DNA of 24,432 nucleotides. Source: Fimenecus sp036652055. Its GTDB lineage: Bacteria > Bacillota > Clostridia > Oscillospirales > Acutalibacteraceae. Of this stretch, positions 1-7,322 are shown one piece after another. The stretch covers positions 1 to 24,432 of the forward strand of contig JAVVWP010000026.1 of the NCBI GenBank assembly GCA_036652055.1. The letters run 5' to 3'. How positions within the stretch are numbered: the stretch's first letter is position 1; every line of letters starts with the position of its first letter. The notes beneath the pieces were generated by a model, which was not told the DNA's origin, searched no databases, and was given only the letters and a program-made list of their open reading frames with translations. A program made the translations under genes and the position numbers.

Positions 1-1092
1 TGAAAATACAGAGGTGTATTTTCTTTCGCCAAACAAATGAAATCCAATTTTCATAATAGGCTTTTTAAGTGCATTAGGAGCTATTTTTGCAATAAGCATT
101 TTTTCTTCTGAAACATTTGTGCTTACACCTTTTTCGAGGTTTTCTTTTGTAATCAATTTTCCACATTGCTCTTTAATGCAGGCGATGATTTCGGGCAGCT
201 CTTTGCAAGAGGTTGGATCAATTTCAACATTAATAAATGANNNNNNNNNNGCTTCGCAGGAAATCAAACATGCTAATAATCGAAGCTCTTCTTTTGTATA
301 AGAATCCTCTTTTGTTTCCTTTACAGCCTTTGCAGCTGCCTTCTCCGTGGTCTTTTTAATCTTCTTTTTTGTTTCTTTTGTATTGCTATCTTTAAAATAT
401 TGTTGCATAAAGCTAAGGGCATAAACACTCGTAAGATATTCATTTATAGTGCAGTGATATTTAAGATTAATTACTTGCTTTAGCTTGTCAATAGGAATAT
501 TACCGCTTGTAACATTCAAATAATTCTCTTTTTTAGGGGGAAGAAACTGATAAGCATCATTTTCTTTTCGACTAAGCTTTAATGATTTGTTATAAAGATT
601 TTGATAATCATCGTGAAGCTCGGTATCTAAAGGAGTTTGGTCAATATCTAAAACTCCAAATTGCTTTTCTATTTCAAAGCCTTGAATTTCTAAATATCTT
701 GCAATAAGAGTTTTAAGATATACAGATGAGCCATGCCCATCGGTTACTCCGTGAAAAAACTCAACTGAAATTCGATTGTCACGATATAAAACTCTAAACA
801 TTGGCTTGTCATAATTTCCAATAGCAAGAGGGCGACAGGGGAAGTCCGTTTCTTTTCTGACTATATCATAATTTTCAACGCCTTGTAGATAGTCCCAAAA
901 AAAGCCTTTATAAAGTTGAGAATAAAAGGCAGGGAAGCGTTTAGCAAGGTCGCAAACAGCAGTTTTTAATACAGGAACATTTATTTCTTCTTTCATATAA
1001 ACAGAAACTCTGTAAACTGCATTCCATTTTTTTGTCATAGCGGCAGGGTAGATTTTTGCTGCATTGTCTAACTTGAGCATAATATTGTTCAT
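1..1092 (-). CDS. Condensation/alcohol acetyltransferase-like protein, copy 1 (partial, interrupted by assembly gap)
   Basis: The gene runs off the left edge and lacks its C-terminus. Residues 1 to about 240 align without indels to the next gene (1132-2409), its tandem paralog. The acyltransferase HxxxDG motif reads FHGVTDG (H114, D118), typical of the condensation/chloramphenicol-acetyltransferase superfamily; such proteins move acyl groups from a thioester to a hydroxyl or amine, but the substrate is unknown. The start at 1092 is supported by AAGGAAG about 10 bases upstream. From about residue 242 to the N run at 241-250, homology is lost: a Lys/Ala/Glu-rich stretch is followed by YTKEELRLLACLISCEA, which resembles SleB-type cell-wall hydrolases. 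The paralog's conserved SIPVNLRPYF segment is missing. After the Ns, homology resumes in frame (SFINVEIDP onward). The foreign stretch is probably an assembly chimera at a contig end; a real insertion cannot be excluded. Confidence 0.7.
   Translation of the reverse strand, partial: MNNIMLKLDNAAKIYPAAMTKKWNAVYRVSVYMKEEINVPVLKTAVCDLAKRFPAFYSQLYKGFFWDYLQGVENYDIVRKETDFPCRPLAIGNYDKPMFRVLYRDNRISVEFFHGVTDGHGSSVYLKTLIARYLEIQGFEIEKQFGVLDIDQTPLDTELHDDYQNLYNKSLKLSRKENDAYQFLPPKKENYLNVTSGNIPIDKLKQVINLKYHCTINEYLTSVYALSFMQQYFKDSNTKETKKKIKKTTEKAAAKAVKETKEDSYTKEELRLLACLISCEXXXXSFINVEIDPTSCKELPEIIACIKEQCGKLITKENLEKGVSTNVSEEKMLIAKIAPNALKKPIMKIGFHLFGERKYTSVFS
241..250. other. Assembly gap (10 Ns)
   Basis: Ten consecutive Ns lie inside copy 1 of the acyltransferase gene. 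The reading frame is preserved across exactly ten Ns, but the sequence on the right (about 251-370) does not match the paralog. The gap is therefore probably a scaffolding join of unknown true length, not a measured 10-base gap. Confidence 0.98.
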
Positions 1093-1131
1093 AAATTTTT
1101 TTCTTCCTTTGACAATAGTCAAAATTTTTAA

Positions 1132-2409
1132 TTATGCCGCAATTACCATTTTGTTTGTCTTGAGCTTAAAGTTTATTCCGTCATTTGCTATTGTGTTAAA
1201 AAAGAAGTCTTGAACTTCTGTGCTTTCTGTAACCGCTGAAAGTGTAACTGTAAGGTTATTTTTAACACCGACTGCACTTGCATAAATTCTATTGAGAAGC
1301 GTTTCACCAATAATGAATTCAAAATTATCAATATGAGGTTCCATAGATTGAGGAACTTTTAAAAGCCCAACATTTGAAAATACAGAGGTATATTTTCTTT
1401 CGCCAAACAAGTGAAATCCAATTTTCATAAAAGGCTTTTTAAGAAAATTTGGTGCAATTTTTGTAACAAACATTTTTTCTTCAGCAACATTTGTGCTGAC
1501 ATTAAGCTGAAGATTTTCTTTTGTAATCATCTTTGAATTCTTTTGTTTTATAATTCTAATTGCATCAGCAAGAGTTTTACACTCTTTAGGATTAATATCA
1601 ATATTTGCAAATGAGGCAAAATTTCTAAGAGTGTCTGAACCAAAATAAGGTCTTAAATTCACAGGAATAGAAATTTTAACGACTTTCTTTTTCGATTTGC
1701 TGTTATCTTTATTATATTGCTCGATGAAAGCTAATGCATAAATTCCAGCAAGATATTCAGTAATTGTACAATTATATTTTAATTTAGTAATTTTCTTTAA
1801 TTCGTCAATTGGAATAATTCCGCTTTTAATTTGCAAATAGTTTTCTTTTTTGGCAGGTAAAAACTGATAGGCGTCATCTTCTTTACGGTTTGACTTTAAA
1901 TCTTTGCGATAAAGCCTTTGAAATGAGTCCTCAAGTTCGCTTTCACTTGGGGGAGTGTTTATATCAAGAACCCCGAATTGCTTTTCTATTGTAAAGCCTT
2001 GAAGCTCTAAATATCTTGCTATAAGAGTTTTAAGATAAATTGTAGCGCCAGTGCCATCTGTAATACTGTGAAAAAATTCAACTGCTATCCTGTTTTCACG
2101 GTAAAGAACTCTAAACATAGGCTTATCAAAATTACCTACTGGCATTGGGCGGCAAGGACACTGCGTGTCTTTTTCTACTATATCAAAATTTTCAACGCCC
2201 TTTAAGTAGTCCCAAAAAAATCCTTTATAAAGCTGAACATAAAATGATGGGAAGCGTTTAGCAAGGTCACTTACAGCTTGTTTTAATGAAGCTGAATTAA
2301 TATCATCTTTCATATAAACAGAAACTCTGTAAACAGAATTCCAATCTTTTGTCATTGCAGCAGGATAAATTTTTGCAGCGTTGTCAAGTTTAATCATTGT
2401 TTTGTTCAT
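1132..2409 (-). CDS. Condensation/alcohol acetyltransferase-like protein, copy 2 (425 aa)
   Basis: An intact 425-residue protein of the condensation/alcohol-acetyltransferase type. The HxxxDG active-site motif reads FHSITDG (H114, D118, G119). In this superfamily the His acts as general base and the Asp is structural. A second conserved block near residues 247-256 (SIPVNLRPYF) and a C-terminal SNVGLLKVP block fit the second half of the two-lobed fold. No signal peptide or membrane segment is visible, so it is probably cytosolic. It lies 39 bases upstream of copy 1 on the same strand, so the pair is probably one transcription unit made by tandem duplication. The upstream ribosome binding site (AAAGAAG) is moderate. 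The acyl donor and acceptor cannot be told from sequence; lipid or secondary-metabolite acylation are both possible. Confidence 0.75.
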   Translation of the reverse strand: MNKTMIKLDNAAKIYPAAMTKDWNSVYRVSVYMKDDINSASLKQAVSDLAKRFPSFYVQLYKGFFWDYLKGVENFDIVEKDTQCPCRPMPVGNFDKPMFRVLYRENRIAVEFFHSITDGTGATIYLKTLIARYLELQGFTIEKQFGVLDINTPPSESELEDSFQRLYRKDLKSNRKEDDAYQFLPAKKENYLQIKSGIIPIDELKKITKLKYNCTITEYLAGIYALAFIEQYNKDNSKSKKKVVKISIPVNLRPYFGSDTLRNFASFANIDINPKECKTLADAIRIIKQKNSKMITKENLQLNVSTNVAEEKMFVTKIAPNFLKKPFMKIGFHLFGERKYTSVFSNVGLLKVPQSMEPHIDNFEFIIGETLLNRIYASAVGVKNNLTVTLSAVTESTEVQDFFFNTIANDGINFKLKTNKMVIAA

Positions 2410-2925
2410 AATTACAATCTTCTTTCTTGCCTTATTTTGGCTATATATTTATTATTTGTCAGTTGTCTTTTTAAAATCTTTGCTTTTCTTTGTCTTGACT
2501 AATAATAATAAATTTAAGCCGGTTGCACAAGAAAGTTTAGGTGCGATTGAAAAAATACCCGCTACTTTGAGTGTCAGAAGTTTGGTTGCGGCGAAGAAAA
2601 AGTATAATTTTATAAGATAATAGAAAATTACCACATAAATGTTGATAAATTGTGAATAAAAATAGTTTTTTTAAAATATTTATTATTTTTTTATTTTAAT
2701 ATATTATTAAAATTGTATATAGTAAATCTCTCTTTCCGCTTGCCTTTGGAATAACCCTAACGCCAAACCCCATAATACTCGCCAACATCGAGTAGGGGCG
2801 AACCTATGTGTTCGCCCGAATAGCTAACGGTTCGATGTGGGCATCAAACCCTACAATCCTTTAAATGTCATTTCTAAATGCAGGGAAAAATCCAAAAACC
2901 CACCCCAAAAACAAAAACGAAAAAA
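2410..2925. other. AT-rich intergenic region
   Basis: About 500 bases with no convincing gene. Short open frames exist on both strands (2381-2620 plus, 2452-2634 minus) but have low-complexity composition, no good ribosome binding site and no recognisable domain. The region holds a very AT-rich block (about 2660-2720), two adjacent DnaA-box-like 9-mers (2640-2659) and the structured repeat at 2792-2854. Confidence 0.6.
2792..2854. repeat. Dispersed cloverleaf-like intergenic repeat, complete copy
   Basis: The element opens with GTAGGG (2792-2797) and closes with its complement CCCTAC (2849-2854). Between them sit two hairpins: GCGAAC/GTTCGC (2798-2803 and 2810-2815, 6-base loop) and GATG/CATC (2834-2837 and 2842-2845). 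This matches the look of GTAGGGGCGAAC-type intergenic repeats that I recall as common in Clostridia genomes. The first 16 bases recur exactly at 23882-23897, where an insertion sequence interrupts the second copy. Confidence 0.75.
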
Positions 2926-2946
2926 CGCTCACTAAAATAGCGAGCG
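2920..2946 (-). terminator. Rho-independent terminator of rpmB
   Basis: An imperfect hairpin with arms CGCTCaCTA and TAGcGAGCG (2926-2946, one A.C mismatch, AAA loop) is followed on the minus strand by a T tract (complement of the A run ending at 2925). It lies about 35 bases after the rpmB stop. Confidence 0.75.
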
Positions 2947-2979
2947 CAATTCATTTCGTATTGAGTTATTTATAAAATA

Positions 2980-3168
2980 TTAAACAGCACGAGTAACCTT
3001 GCCTGAACGCAAACAGCGAGTGCAAGCATATACTCTTTTAGGAGAGCCGTTAACTATTGCTTTAACTCTTTTCACATTTGGCTTCCAAGTTCTGTTAGAA
3101 CGCCTGTGTGAGTGGGAAACTTTAATACCGAAAGAAACATCTTTACCACAGTAATCACATTTTGCCAT
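2980..3168 (-). CDS. rpmB: 50S ribosomal protein L28
   Basis: A 62-residue ribosomal protein L28, a component of the large subunit. It begins MAKCDYCGKDV and contains the characteristic HSHRRSNRTWKPN segment (residues 18-31). Four cysteines (C4, C7, C49, C52), arranged as two CxxC pairs, mark the zinc-binding (C+) form. The start at 3168 is chosen because AAAGGAGG lies about 10 bases upstream; a longer in-frame start at 3192 would put that ribosome binding site inside the gene. It is monocistronic, has its own terminator, and is divergent from recA. Family identity is clear. Confidence 0.97.
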   Translation of the reverse strand: MAKCDYCGKDVSFGIKVSHSHRRSNRTWKPNVKRVKAIVNGSPKRVYACTRCLRSGKVTRAV

Positions 3169-3313
3169 ATCAGAGGCACCTCCTTTAATCATTAACAGAG
3201 TGTATTTTATCAGAATATAACATTAATTGCAAGTGTTTTTCGCAAAAAAGATTGAAATATTGTATATATATTACTTTTTTTAAAATAATGATGATAAAAA
3301 TTAGAAAAAGTGC

Positions 3314-3342
3314 TTGCATTTTAGTTTAAAATACTATATAAT
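3314..3342 (+). promoter_or_regulatory. recA operon sigma-A promoter
   Basis: A -35-like TTGCAT (3314-3319) and a perfect -10 TATAAT (3337-3342) are separated by 17 bases. The predicted transcription start, near 3349, lies at the edge of the LexA box. Confidence 0.7.
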
Positions 3343-3351
3343 TCTTTCAAA

Positions 3352-3365
3352 CGAACATTTGTACG
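3352..3365 (+). promoter_or_regulatory. LexA (SOS) box upstream of recA
   Basis: CGAACATTTGTACG matches the Gram-positive SOS operator GAAC-N4-GTTC with one mismatch (GTAC for GTTC). It sits just after the -10 box and before the ribosome binding site, where a bound LexA would block transcription. Confidence 0.8.
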
Positions 3366-3381
3366 ATTAGGAGGAAAAATA

Positions 3382-4476
3382 ATGGCAGATAAGAAAAAGG
3401 CTCTCGAAACAGCACTGCTTCAAATAGAAAAAGCATATGGGCAAGGTGCGATTATGCGGCTTGGCGAAAATGCTACATTAAATATTGAGGCTATCTCAAC
3501 TGGGTCAATCTCACTTGATGAGGCTACCGGAATTGGCGGATTTCCTCGTGGAAGAATTATTGAAATATATGGGCCTGAGTCATCAGGAAAAACTACTCTT
3601 GCTTTGCACGCAGTTGCACAGGCTCAAAAAGCAGGTGGCGAAGCTGCGTTTGTCGATGCTGAACACGCCTTAGATCCTGTTTACGCTAAAAATTTAGGTG
3701 TTGATGTTGACTCGCTTTTAGTTTCTCAACCTGACAATGGTGAGCAGGCACTCGAAATTGTTGAGGCTCTTGCACGCTCAGGTGCTATTGATATTATCGT
3801 AGTTGACTCTGTTGCTGCATTAGTTCCTCGTGCTGAAATTGATGGCGAAATGGGTGATAGCCATGTAGGGCTTCAAGCAAGGCTTATGTCGCAGGCACTT
3901 AGAAAATTAGCAGGTGCAATTTCAAAATCAAATACATTAATAATTTTTATAAATCAGCTTCGTGAAAAAATCGGCGTTACTTATGGTAGCAATGAAACAA
4001 CAACAGGTGGTAGGGCGCTTAAATTTTATGCGAGCATTCGTGTTGATGTTAGAAAAATCGAATCATTAAAAGGTGCAAACAGTGAATTTGTAGGCTCAAG
4101 AACTCGAGCAAAAATTGTTAAAAACAAGGTTGCCCCTCCATTTAAGCTTGCAGAGTTTGATATTATGTATGGTGAGGGAATATCTCACGCAGGCGAAATT
4201 CTTGATATGGGCGTTAAATTTAATATTGTCAAAAAGAGTGGTGCCTGGTTCTCTTATAATGAAACAAGGCTCGGTCAAGGTCGAGATAATGTTAAAATAT
4301 TCTTAAAGTCAGACAAAGAAATGAGCGACGAAATCGAAGGCAAAATCCGTGAAGCAATGAAAGCAGCTCCAGTTAAAACGCCTGATTTGTCTGATGAAAT
4401 TGTTGCATACAAACCTGTTAAAACTACAAAAGGTGATGCAAGGGCAAAAATTGATGTAGTTGTGGATGATGATTAA
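3382..4476 (+). CDS. recA: Recombinase RecA
   Basis: RecA, 364 residues, normal length. It coats single-stranded DNA, performs strand exchange and stimulates LexA self-cleavage. Walker A is GPESSGKT (64-71), the EHALD segment follows (94-98), Walker B is IDIIVVDS (136-143), and the DNA-binding L2 region GSNETTTGGRALKFYASIR spans 202-220. AGGAGG (3369-3374) lies 7 bases before the ATG. It heads an operon: its TAA overlaps the recX ATG by one base (TAATG), and rimO and pgsA follow with overlaps. The upstream LexA box indicates SOS control. Confidence 0.99.
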   Translation: MADKKKALETALLQIEKAYGQGAIMRLGENATLNIEAISTGSISLDEATGIGGFPRGRIIEIYGPESSGKTTLALHAVAQAQKAGGEAAFVDAEHALDPVYAKNLGVDVDSLLVSQPDNGEQALEIVEALARSGAIDIIVVDSVAALVPRAEIDGEMGDSHVGLQARLMSQALRKLAGAISKSNTLIIFINQLREKIGVTYGSNETTTGGRALKFYASIRVDVRKIESLKGANSEFVGSRTRAKIVKNKVAPPFKLAEFDIMYGEGISHAGEILDMGVKFNIVKKSGAWFSYNETRLGQGRDNVKIFLKSDKEMSDEIEGKIREAMKAAPVKTPDLSDEIVAYKPVKTTKGDARAKIDVVVDDD

Positions 4477-5099
4477 TGATACTTAGCATAAAATCTGGCA
4501 GGGCCAATAAAATTCACATCTATATTGATGATGAATACAAGCTGACTGTTGACAGAGATTATTGGTTTTCAGAAAAATGGCGAAACAAAAAAGAAATATC
4601 TGATGAGGAGTTGACTGAGCTTACTGCTGCGGTCAACTCCCGTCGTGCTTTTAATGCAGGTCTTGATTTGCTTTCAAGGCGAAGTCATGGTAAAATAGAG
4701 CTTGTTAAAAAACTTTCGGTTAAACATACTAAAGAGGCGGCACTCGCTGCGGTCGAAAGAATTGAAGAACTCGGCTTAATAAACGATGAAAGCTTTGCAG
4801 AACTTTATGCCGATGAGCTTTATAGAAGAAAAGGCTTTAGCGTGTCCCGAATAAAAAGAGAGTTAATTCTAAAAGGAATTGACAGGGAAATTGCCGAAAA
4901 TGTGGCAGAAACACTTGACAAAGATGATATAAATCGTATTATTATATTATTGCAAACAAAATATAGCCGATATTTATCAGACGAAAAAGGCATAAAGCGA
5001 GCGACGAATGCCCTTATTCGACTTGGCTATAACTATTATGACATTAAAAAAGCGTTTCATGAAGCAGAAATTTCTTTAAAGGAAAATGAATATGAGTAA
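4476..5099 (+). CDS. recX: Regulatory protein RecX
   Basis: RecX, 207 residues. It binds the RecA filament and limits its activity. The helical three-helix repeats are visible: a first block around LDLLSRRSHGKIELVKKL (residues 63-80), a second around RIEELGLINDESFAELYADELYRRKGFSVSRIKRELILKGI, and a third at the C-terminus ending in IRLGYNYYDIKKAF. The start overlaps the recA stop by one base, so translation is probably coupled. The position directly after recA is a common arrangement and supports the call. Confidence 0.92.
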   Translation: MILSIKSGRANKIHIYIDDEYKLTVDRDYWFSEKWRNKKEISDEELTELTAAVNSRRAFNAGLDLLSRRSHGKIELVKKLSVKHTKEAALAAVERIEELGLINDESFAELYADELYRRKGFSVSRIKRELILKGIDREIAENVAETLDKDDINRIIILLQTKYSRYLSDEKGIKRATNALIRLGYNYYDIKKAFHEAEISLKENEYE

Positions 5100-6417
5100 A
5101 AAAATTGGTATGATTTCACTTGGATGCCCAAAAAATCAGGTTGATGCGGAGATAATGCTTGCATCTCTTTCGCAAAATGGATTTGAAATTACAAATGATG
5201 TTGACGGTGCAGATGCTGTCATTATAAACACTTGCGGATTTATTGAGACGGCAAAAAAAGAAGCTATTGAAAATATTCTTGATATGGTACAGCTAAAAAC
5301 AGAAAATGTAATTGGCAAAATAATTGTTACAGGCTGTCTTGTCGAGAGATACAAAGACGAAATTTTAACCGAAATCCCAGAAATCGATGCGGTGGTGGGG
5401 CTTGGTGCGAATGGCGATATTTGTGATGTTTGCAATAGAGTTTTAAATGGCGAAACTGTTAAAACTTTTCCAGAAAAAACCGATATGCCAATATGTGGTG
5501 AGCGTCTTTTGACAACTCCTCCTTATATGGCTTATTTAAAAATAGCAGAGGGCTGCTCTAACAACTGCACCTATTGTGCAATTCCATCAATTCGTGGAGC
5601 GTTTCGTTCAAGACCTCCTGAAAGCATTTTAAAAGAAGCACAGGACCTTGCTAAAAGTGGCGTAAAAGAGCTTATAGTTGTCGCACAAGATACTACAAGG
5701 TACGGTGAGGATTTATATGGCAAATCGGCACTGCCTGCACTTTTAACAACGCTTGCAAAAATCGAGGAGTTTGAATGGATTAGGGTTCTTTATTGCTACT
5801 CTGAAAGAATTACCGATGAGCTTATTGACACGATTGCAGAAAATGAAAAGCTTGTTAATTATTTTGATATTCCAATTCAGCACGCTGATGCTGATATTTT
5901 AAAGCGAATGAACAGAAAAGGCGACAAAGAAAGCCTTTTAGCACTTATCGCAAAAATTCGTTCAAAAATTCCTGATGTCGTTCTTAGAACTACGCTCATT
6001 ACTGGCTTTCCTGGCGAAACAGAAGAAAGCTTTAATGAACTTTCGGATTTTGTTGAAAAAGCTAAATTCGATAGGCTTGGCTGTTTTGCCTATTCTGCAG
6101 AGGAGGGAACTCCTGCCGCTTCATTCCCAAATCAAGTTGATGAAGAAGTTAAAACTCAGCGTGGCGACATTATAATGGAGCAACAATACAGAATATTTGA
6201 TGCGAAAAACAAGGCAAATATTGGTAAAATAATGAAAACAGTTGTTGAAGGCTATGACGCTTATACTGACAGCTATTTTGGCAGAACTTATCGTGATGCC
6301 CCTGATATTGACGGGCAGGTTTTATTCACCTGTGGCTATGAATTAAATGACGGTGATTTTGTAGATGTAGAAATCTTTGATGTATCCGAATATGATTTGA
6401 TTGGAGAAGTGGTATGA
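5092..6417 (+). CDS. rimO: Ribosomal protein S12 methylthiotransferase RimO
   Basis: RimO, 441 residues, a radical-SAM enzyme that adds a methylthio group to the conserved Asp of ribosomal protein S12. The N-terminal MTTase domain carries C12, C48 and C82 (SLGCPKNQVD, NTCGF, TGCLVERY) for one Fe-S cluster. The radical SAM motif CSNNCTYC gives C155, C159 and C162 for the second. A C-terminal TRAM domain follows (about 370-441). SLGCPKNQVD near the start separates RimO from MiaB. I prefer the start at 5092 because AAAGGA ends 8 bases before it; an in-frame ATG at 5086 lies too close. It overlaps recX by 8 bases and pgsA by 4. Confidence 0.95.
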   Translation: MSKKIGMISLGCPKNQVDAEIMLASLSQNGFEITNDVDGADAVIINTCGFIETAKKEAIENILDMVQLKTENVIGKIIVTGCLVERYKDEILTEIPEIDAVVGLGANGDICDVCNRVLNGETVKTFPEKTDMPICGERLLTTPPYMAYLKIAEGCSNNCTYCAIPSIRGAFRSRPPESILKEAQDLAKSGVKELIVVAQDTTRYGEDLYGKSALPALLTTLAKIEEFEWIRVLYCYSERITDELIDTIAENEKLVNYFDIPIQHADADILKRMNRKGDKESLLALIAKIRSKIPDVVLRTTLITGFPGETEESFNELSDFVEKAKFDRLGCFAYSAEEGTPAASFPNQVDEEVKTQRGDIIMEQQYRIFDAKNKANIGKIMKTVVEGYDAYTDSYFGRTYRDAPDIDGQVLFTCGYELNDGDFVDVEIFDVSEYDLIGEVV

Positions 6418-7013
6418 AACTCAACACCCCGAATAAGCTGACAATATCAAGAATAATAATGACACCAATATTCCTATTTTTCTTAATGTGGGAGGGCTTA
6501 CCACACAGGTTTATAATAGCAACGGTTATCTTTTCAATTGCCGCAATAACAGACGCAGTTGACGGAAATCTTGCAAGAAAAAACAACCAGATTACAAATT
6601 TTGGAAAGCTACTTGATCCGATTGCAGATAAAATACTTACAACCTCTGCACTGCTTGCATTTATGGTGCTTGGTCTTTGCAATATATGGATTGTAATGAT
6701 AGTTCTTACAAGAGAATTTGCTATTTCTTCAATCAGAATGATTGCGGCGTCAAACGGTGTTGTTATACCTGCAAATTATTGGGGCAAGCTTAAAACAGTA
6801 AGTCAAATGACATTTACAATAGTGATAATGCTTTTAGGCGAGTTCTCTTTATATGCAAGGCAGCTAAACATTGTGCCGGGAGTTACCGTTCCTTATTGGC
6901 TTACACTTGCTAATATTTCAAACTTTTTACTTTGGATAACAGCAATCCTTACAGTGATTTCAGGTGTGATTTATATTAAAGACAGTAAAGATGTTATAGA
7001 TTTTTCAAAATAA
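6414..7013 (+). CDS. pgsA: CDP-diacylglycerol-glycerol-3-phosphate 3-phosphatidyltransferase
   Basis: A 199-residue membrane enzyme that makes phosphatidylglycerol phosphate from CDP-diacylglycerol and glycerol 3-phosphate, the first committed step to phosphatidylglycerol and cardiolipin. The CDP-alcohol phosphatidyltransferase motif D-x2-DG-x2-AR-x8-G-x3-D-x3-D is complete (D47, D50, G51, A54, R55, G64, D68, D72). Several hydrophobic segments (about 11-45, 78-105, 120-150, 165-190) fit a multi-pass membrane protein. The ATG overlaps the rimO stop (ATGA), so it is the last gene of the recA operon. No clear terminator follows before the T-box promoter. Confidence 0.95.
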   Translation: MKLNTPNKLTISRIIMTPIFLFFLMWEGLPHRFIIATVIFSIAAITDAVDGNLARKNNQITNFGKLLDPIADKILTTSALLAFMVLGLCNIWIVMIVLTREFAISSIRMIAASNGVVIPANYWGKLKTVSQMTFTIVIMLLGEFSLYARQLNIVPGVTVPYWLTLANISNFLLWITAILTVISGVIYIKDSKDVIDFSK

Positions 7014-7036
7014 TAGGTGCAAAAACAATTATTTCG

Positions 7037-7045
7037 TGATATACT
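7037..7045 (+). promoter_or_regulatory. Extended -10 promoter of the cysES operon
   Basis: TGATATACT contains the extended -10 TG-n motif followed by TATACT (7040-7045, five of six to consensus). The sequence 17 bases upstream (GTGCAA) is a poor -35, which is usual for extended -10 promoters. Transcription would start near 7052, just ahead of the T-box leader. Confidence 0.5.
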
Positions 7046-7051
7046 GTATTA

Positions 7052-7289
7052 ATAGTTCAAATGCTATGATTAAGAAAAGTAACAAAATAATGCGTTAAAA
7101 GAGATAAAGTGTCATCGGCTGAAAGCACTTTTTAATTGCGATTTTGCGAAAATGCACTTATGAGCAGATAAGGGGAATTTTATGTATCCTTATTCGTGTG
7201 GTTGCGTTAAAACCTTTTGAGTTAAAAATTCGAAGTGGAACCGTGGTATTACCGCCTTCGTAGCCTTATGGGCTATGAGGGCGTTTTTT
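7052..7289 (+). promoter_or_regulatory. T-box riboswitch (tRNA-Cys responsive) with terminator
   Basis: The leader has the classic T-box parts. The stem I 5' side is AAGAAAAGTA (about 7073-7082), with AGAGA and GGCTGAAAG further on. The specifier region is GAAAATGCACTTATGAG, with TGC (Cys codon) at 7153-7155. The T-box bulge is TGGAACC (7236-7242), in an antiterminator closed by CGAAG/CTTCG (7231-7235 and 7256-7260), with an inner GGTATTACC hairpin. The competing terminator is a 13-pair hairpin (7253-7265 with 7271-7283) followed by six Ts (7284-7289). The A after TGG pairs with a U discriminator base, as in tRNA-Cys. Uncharged tRNA-Cys should favour antitermination and expression of cysE and cysS. 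Confidence 0.93.
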
Positions 7290-7322
7290 AGTTTTTTCTA
7301 TGAAAGGAATAGCGATTAAATT

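Noticed and set aside
119..301. Plus-strand frame crossing the N run
   Set aside because: It is the shadow of the minus-strand acyltransferase and includes unknown residues.
2381..2634. Small open frames on both strands upstream of the acyltransferase pair (79 and 60 codons)
   Set aside because: They overlap each other, have hydrophobic low-complexity content caused by T-rich DNA, lack good ribosome binding sites and match no family I know.
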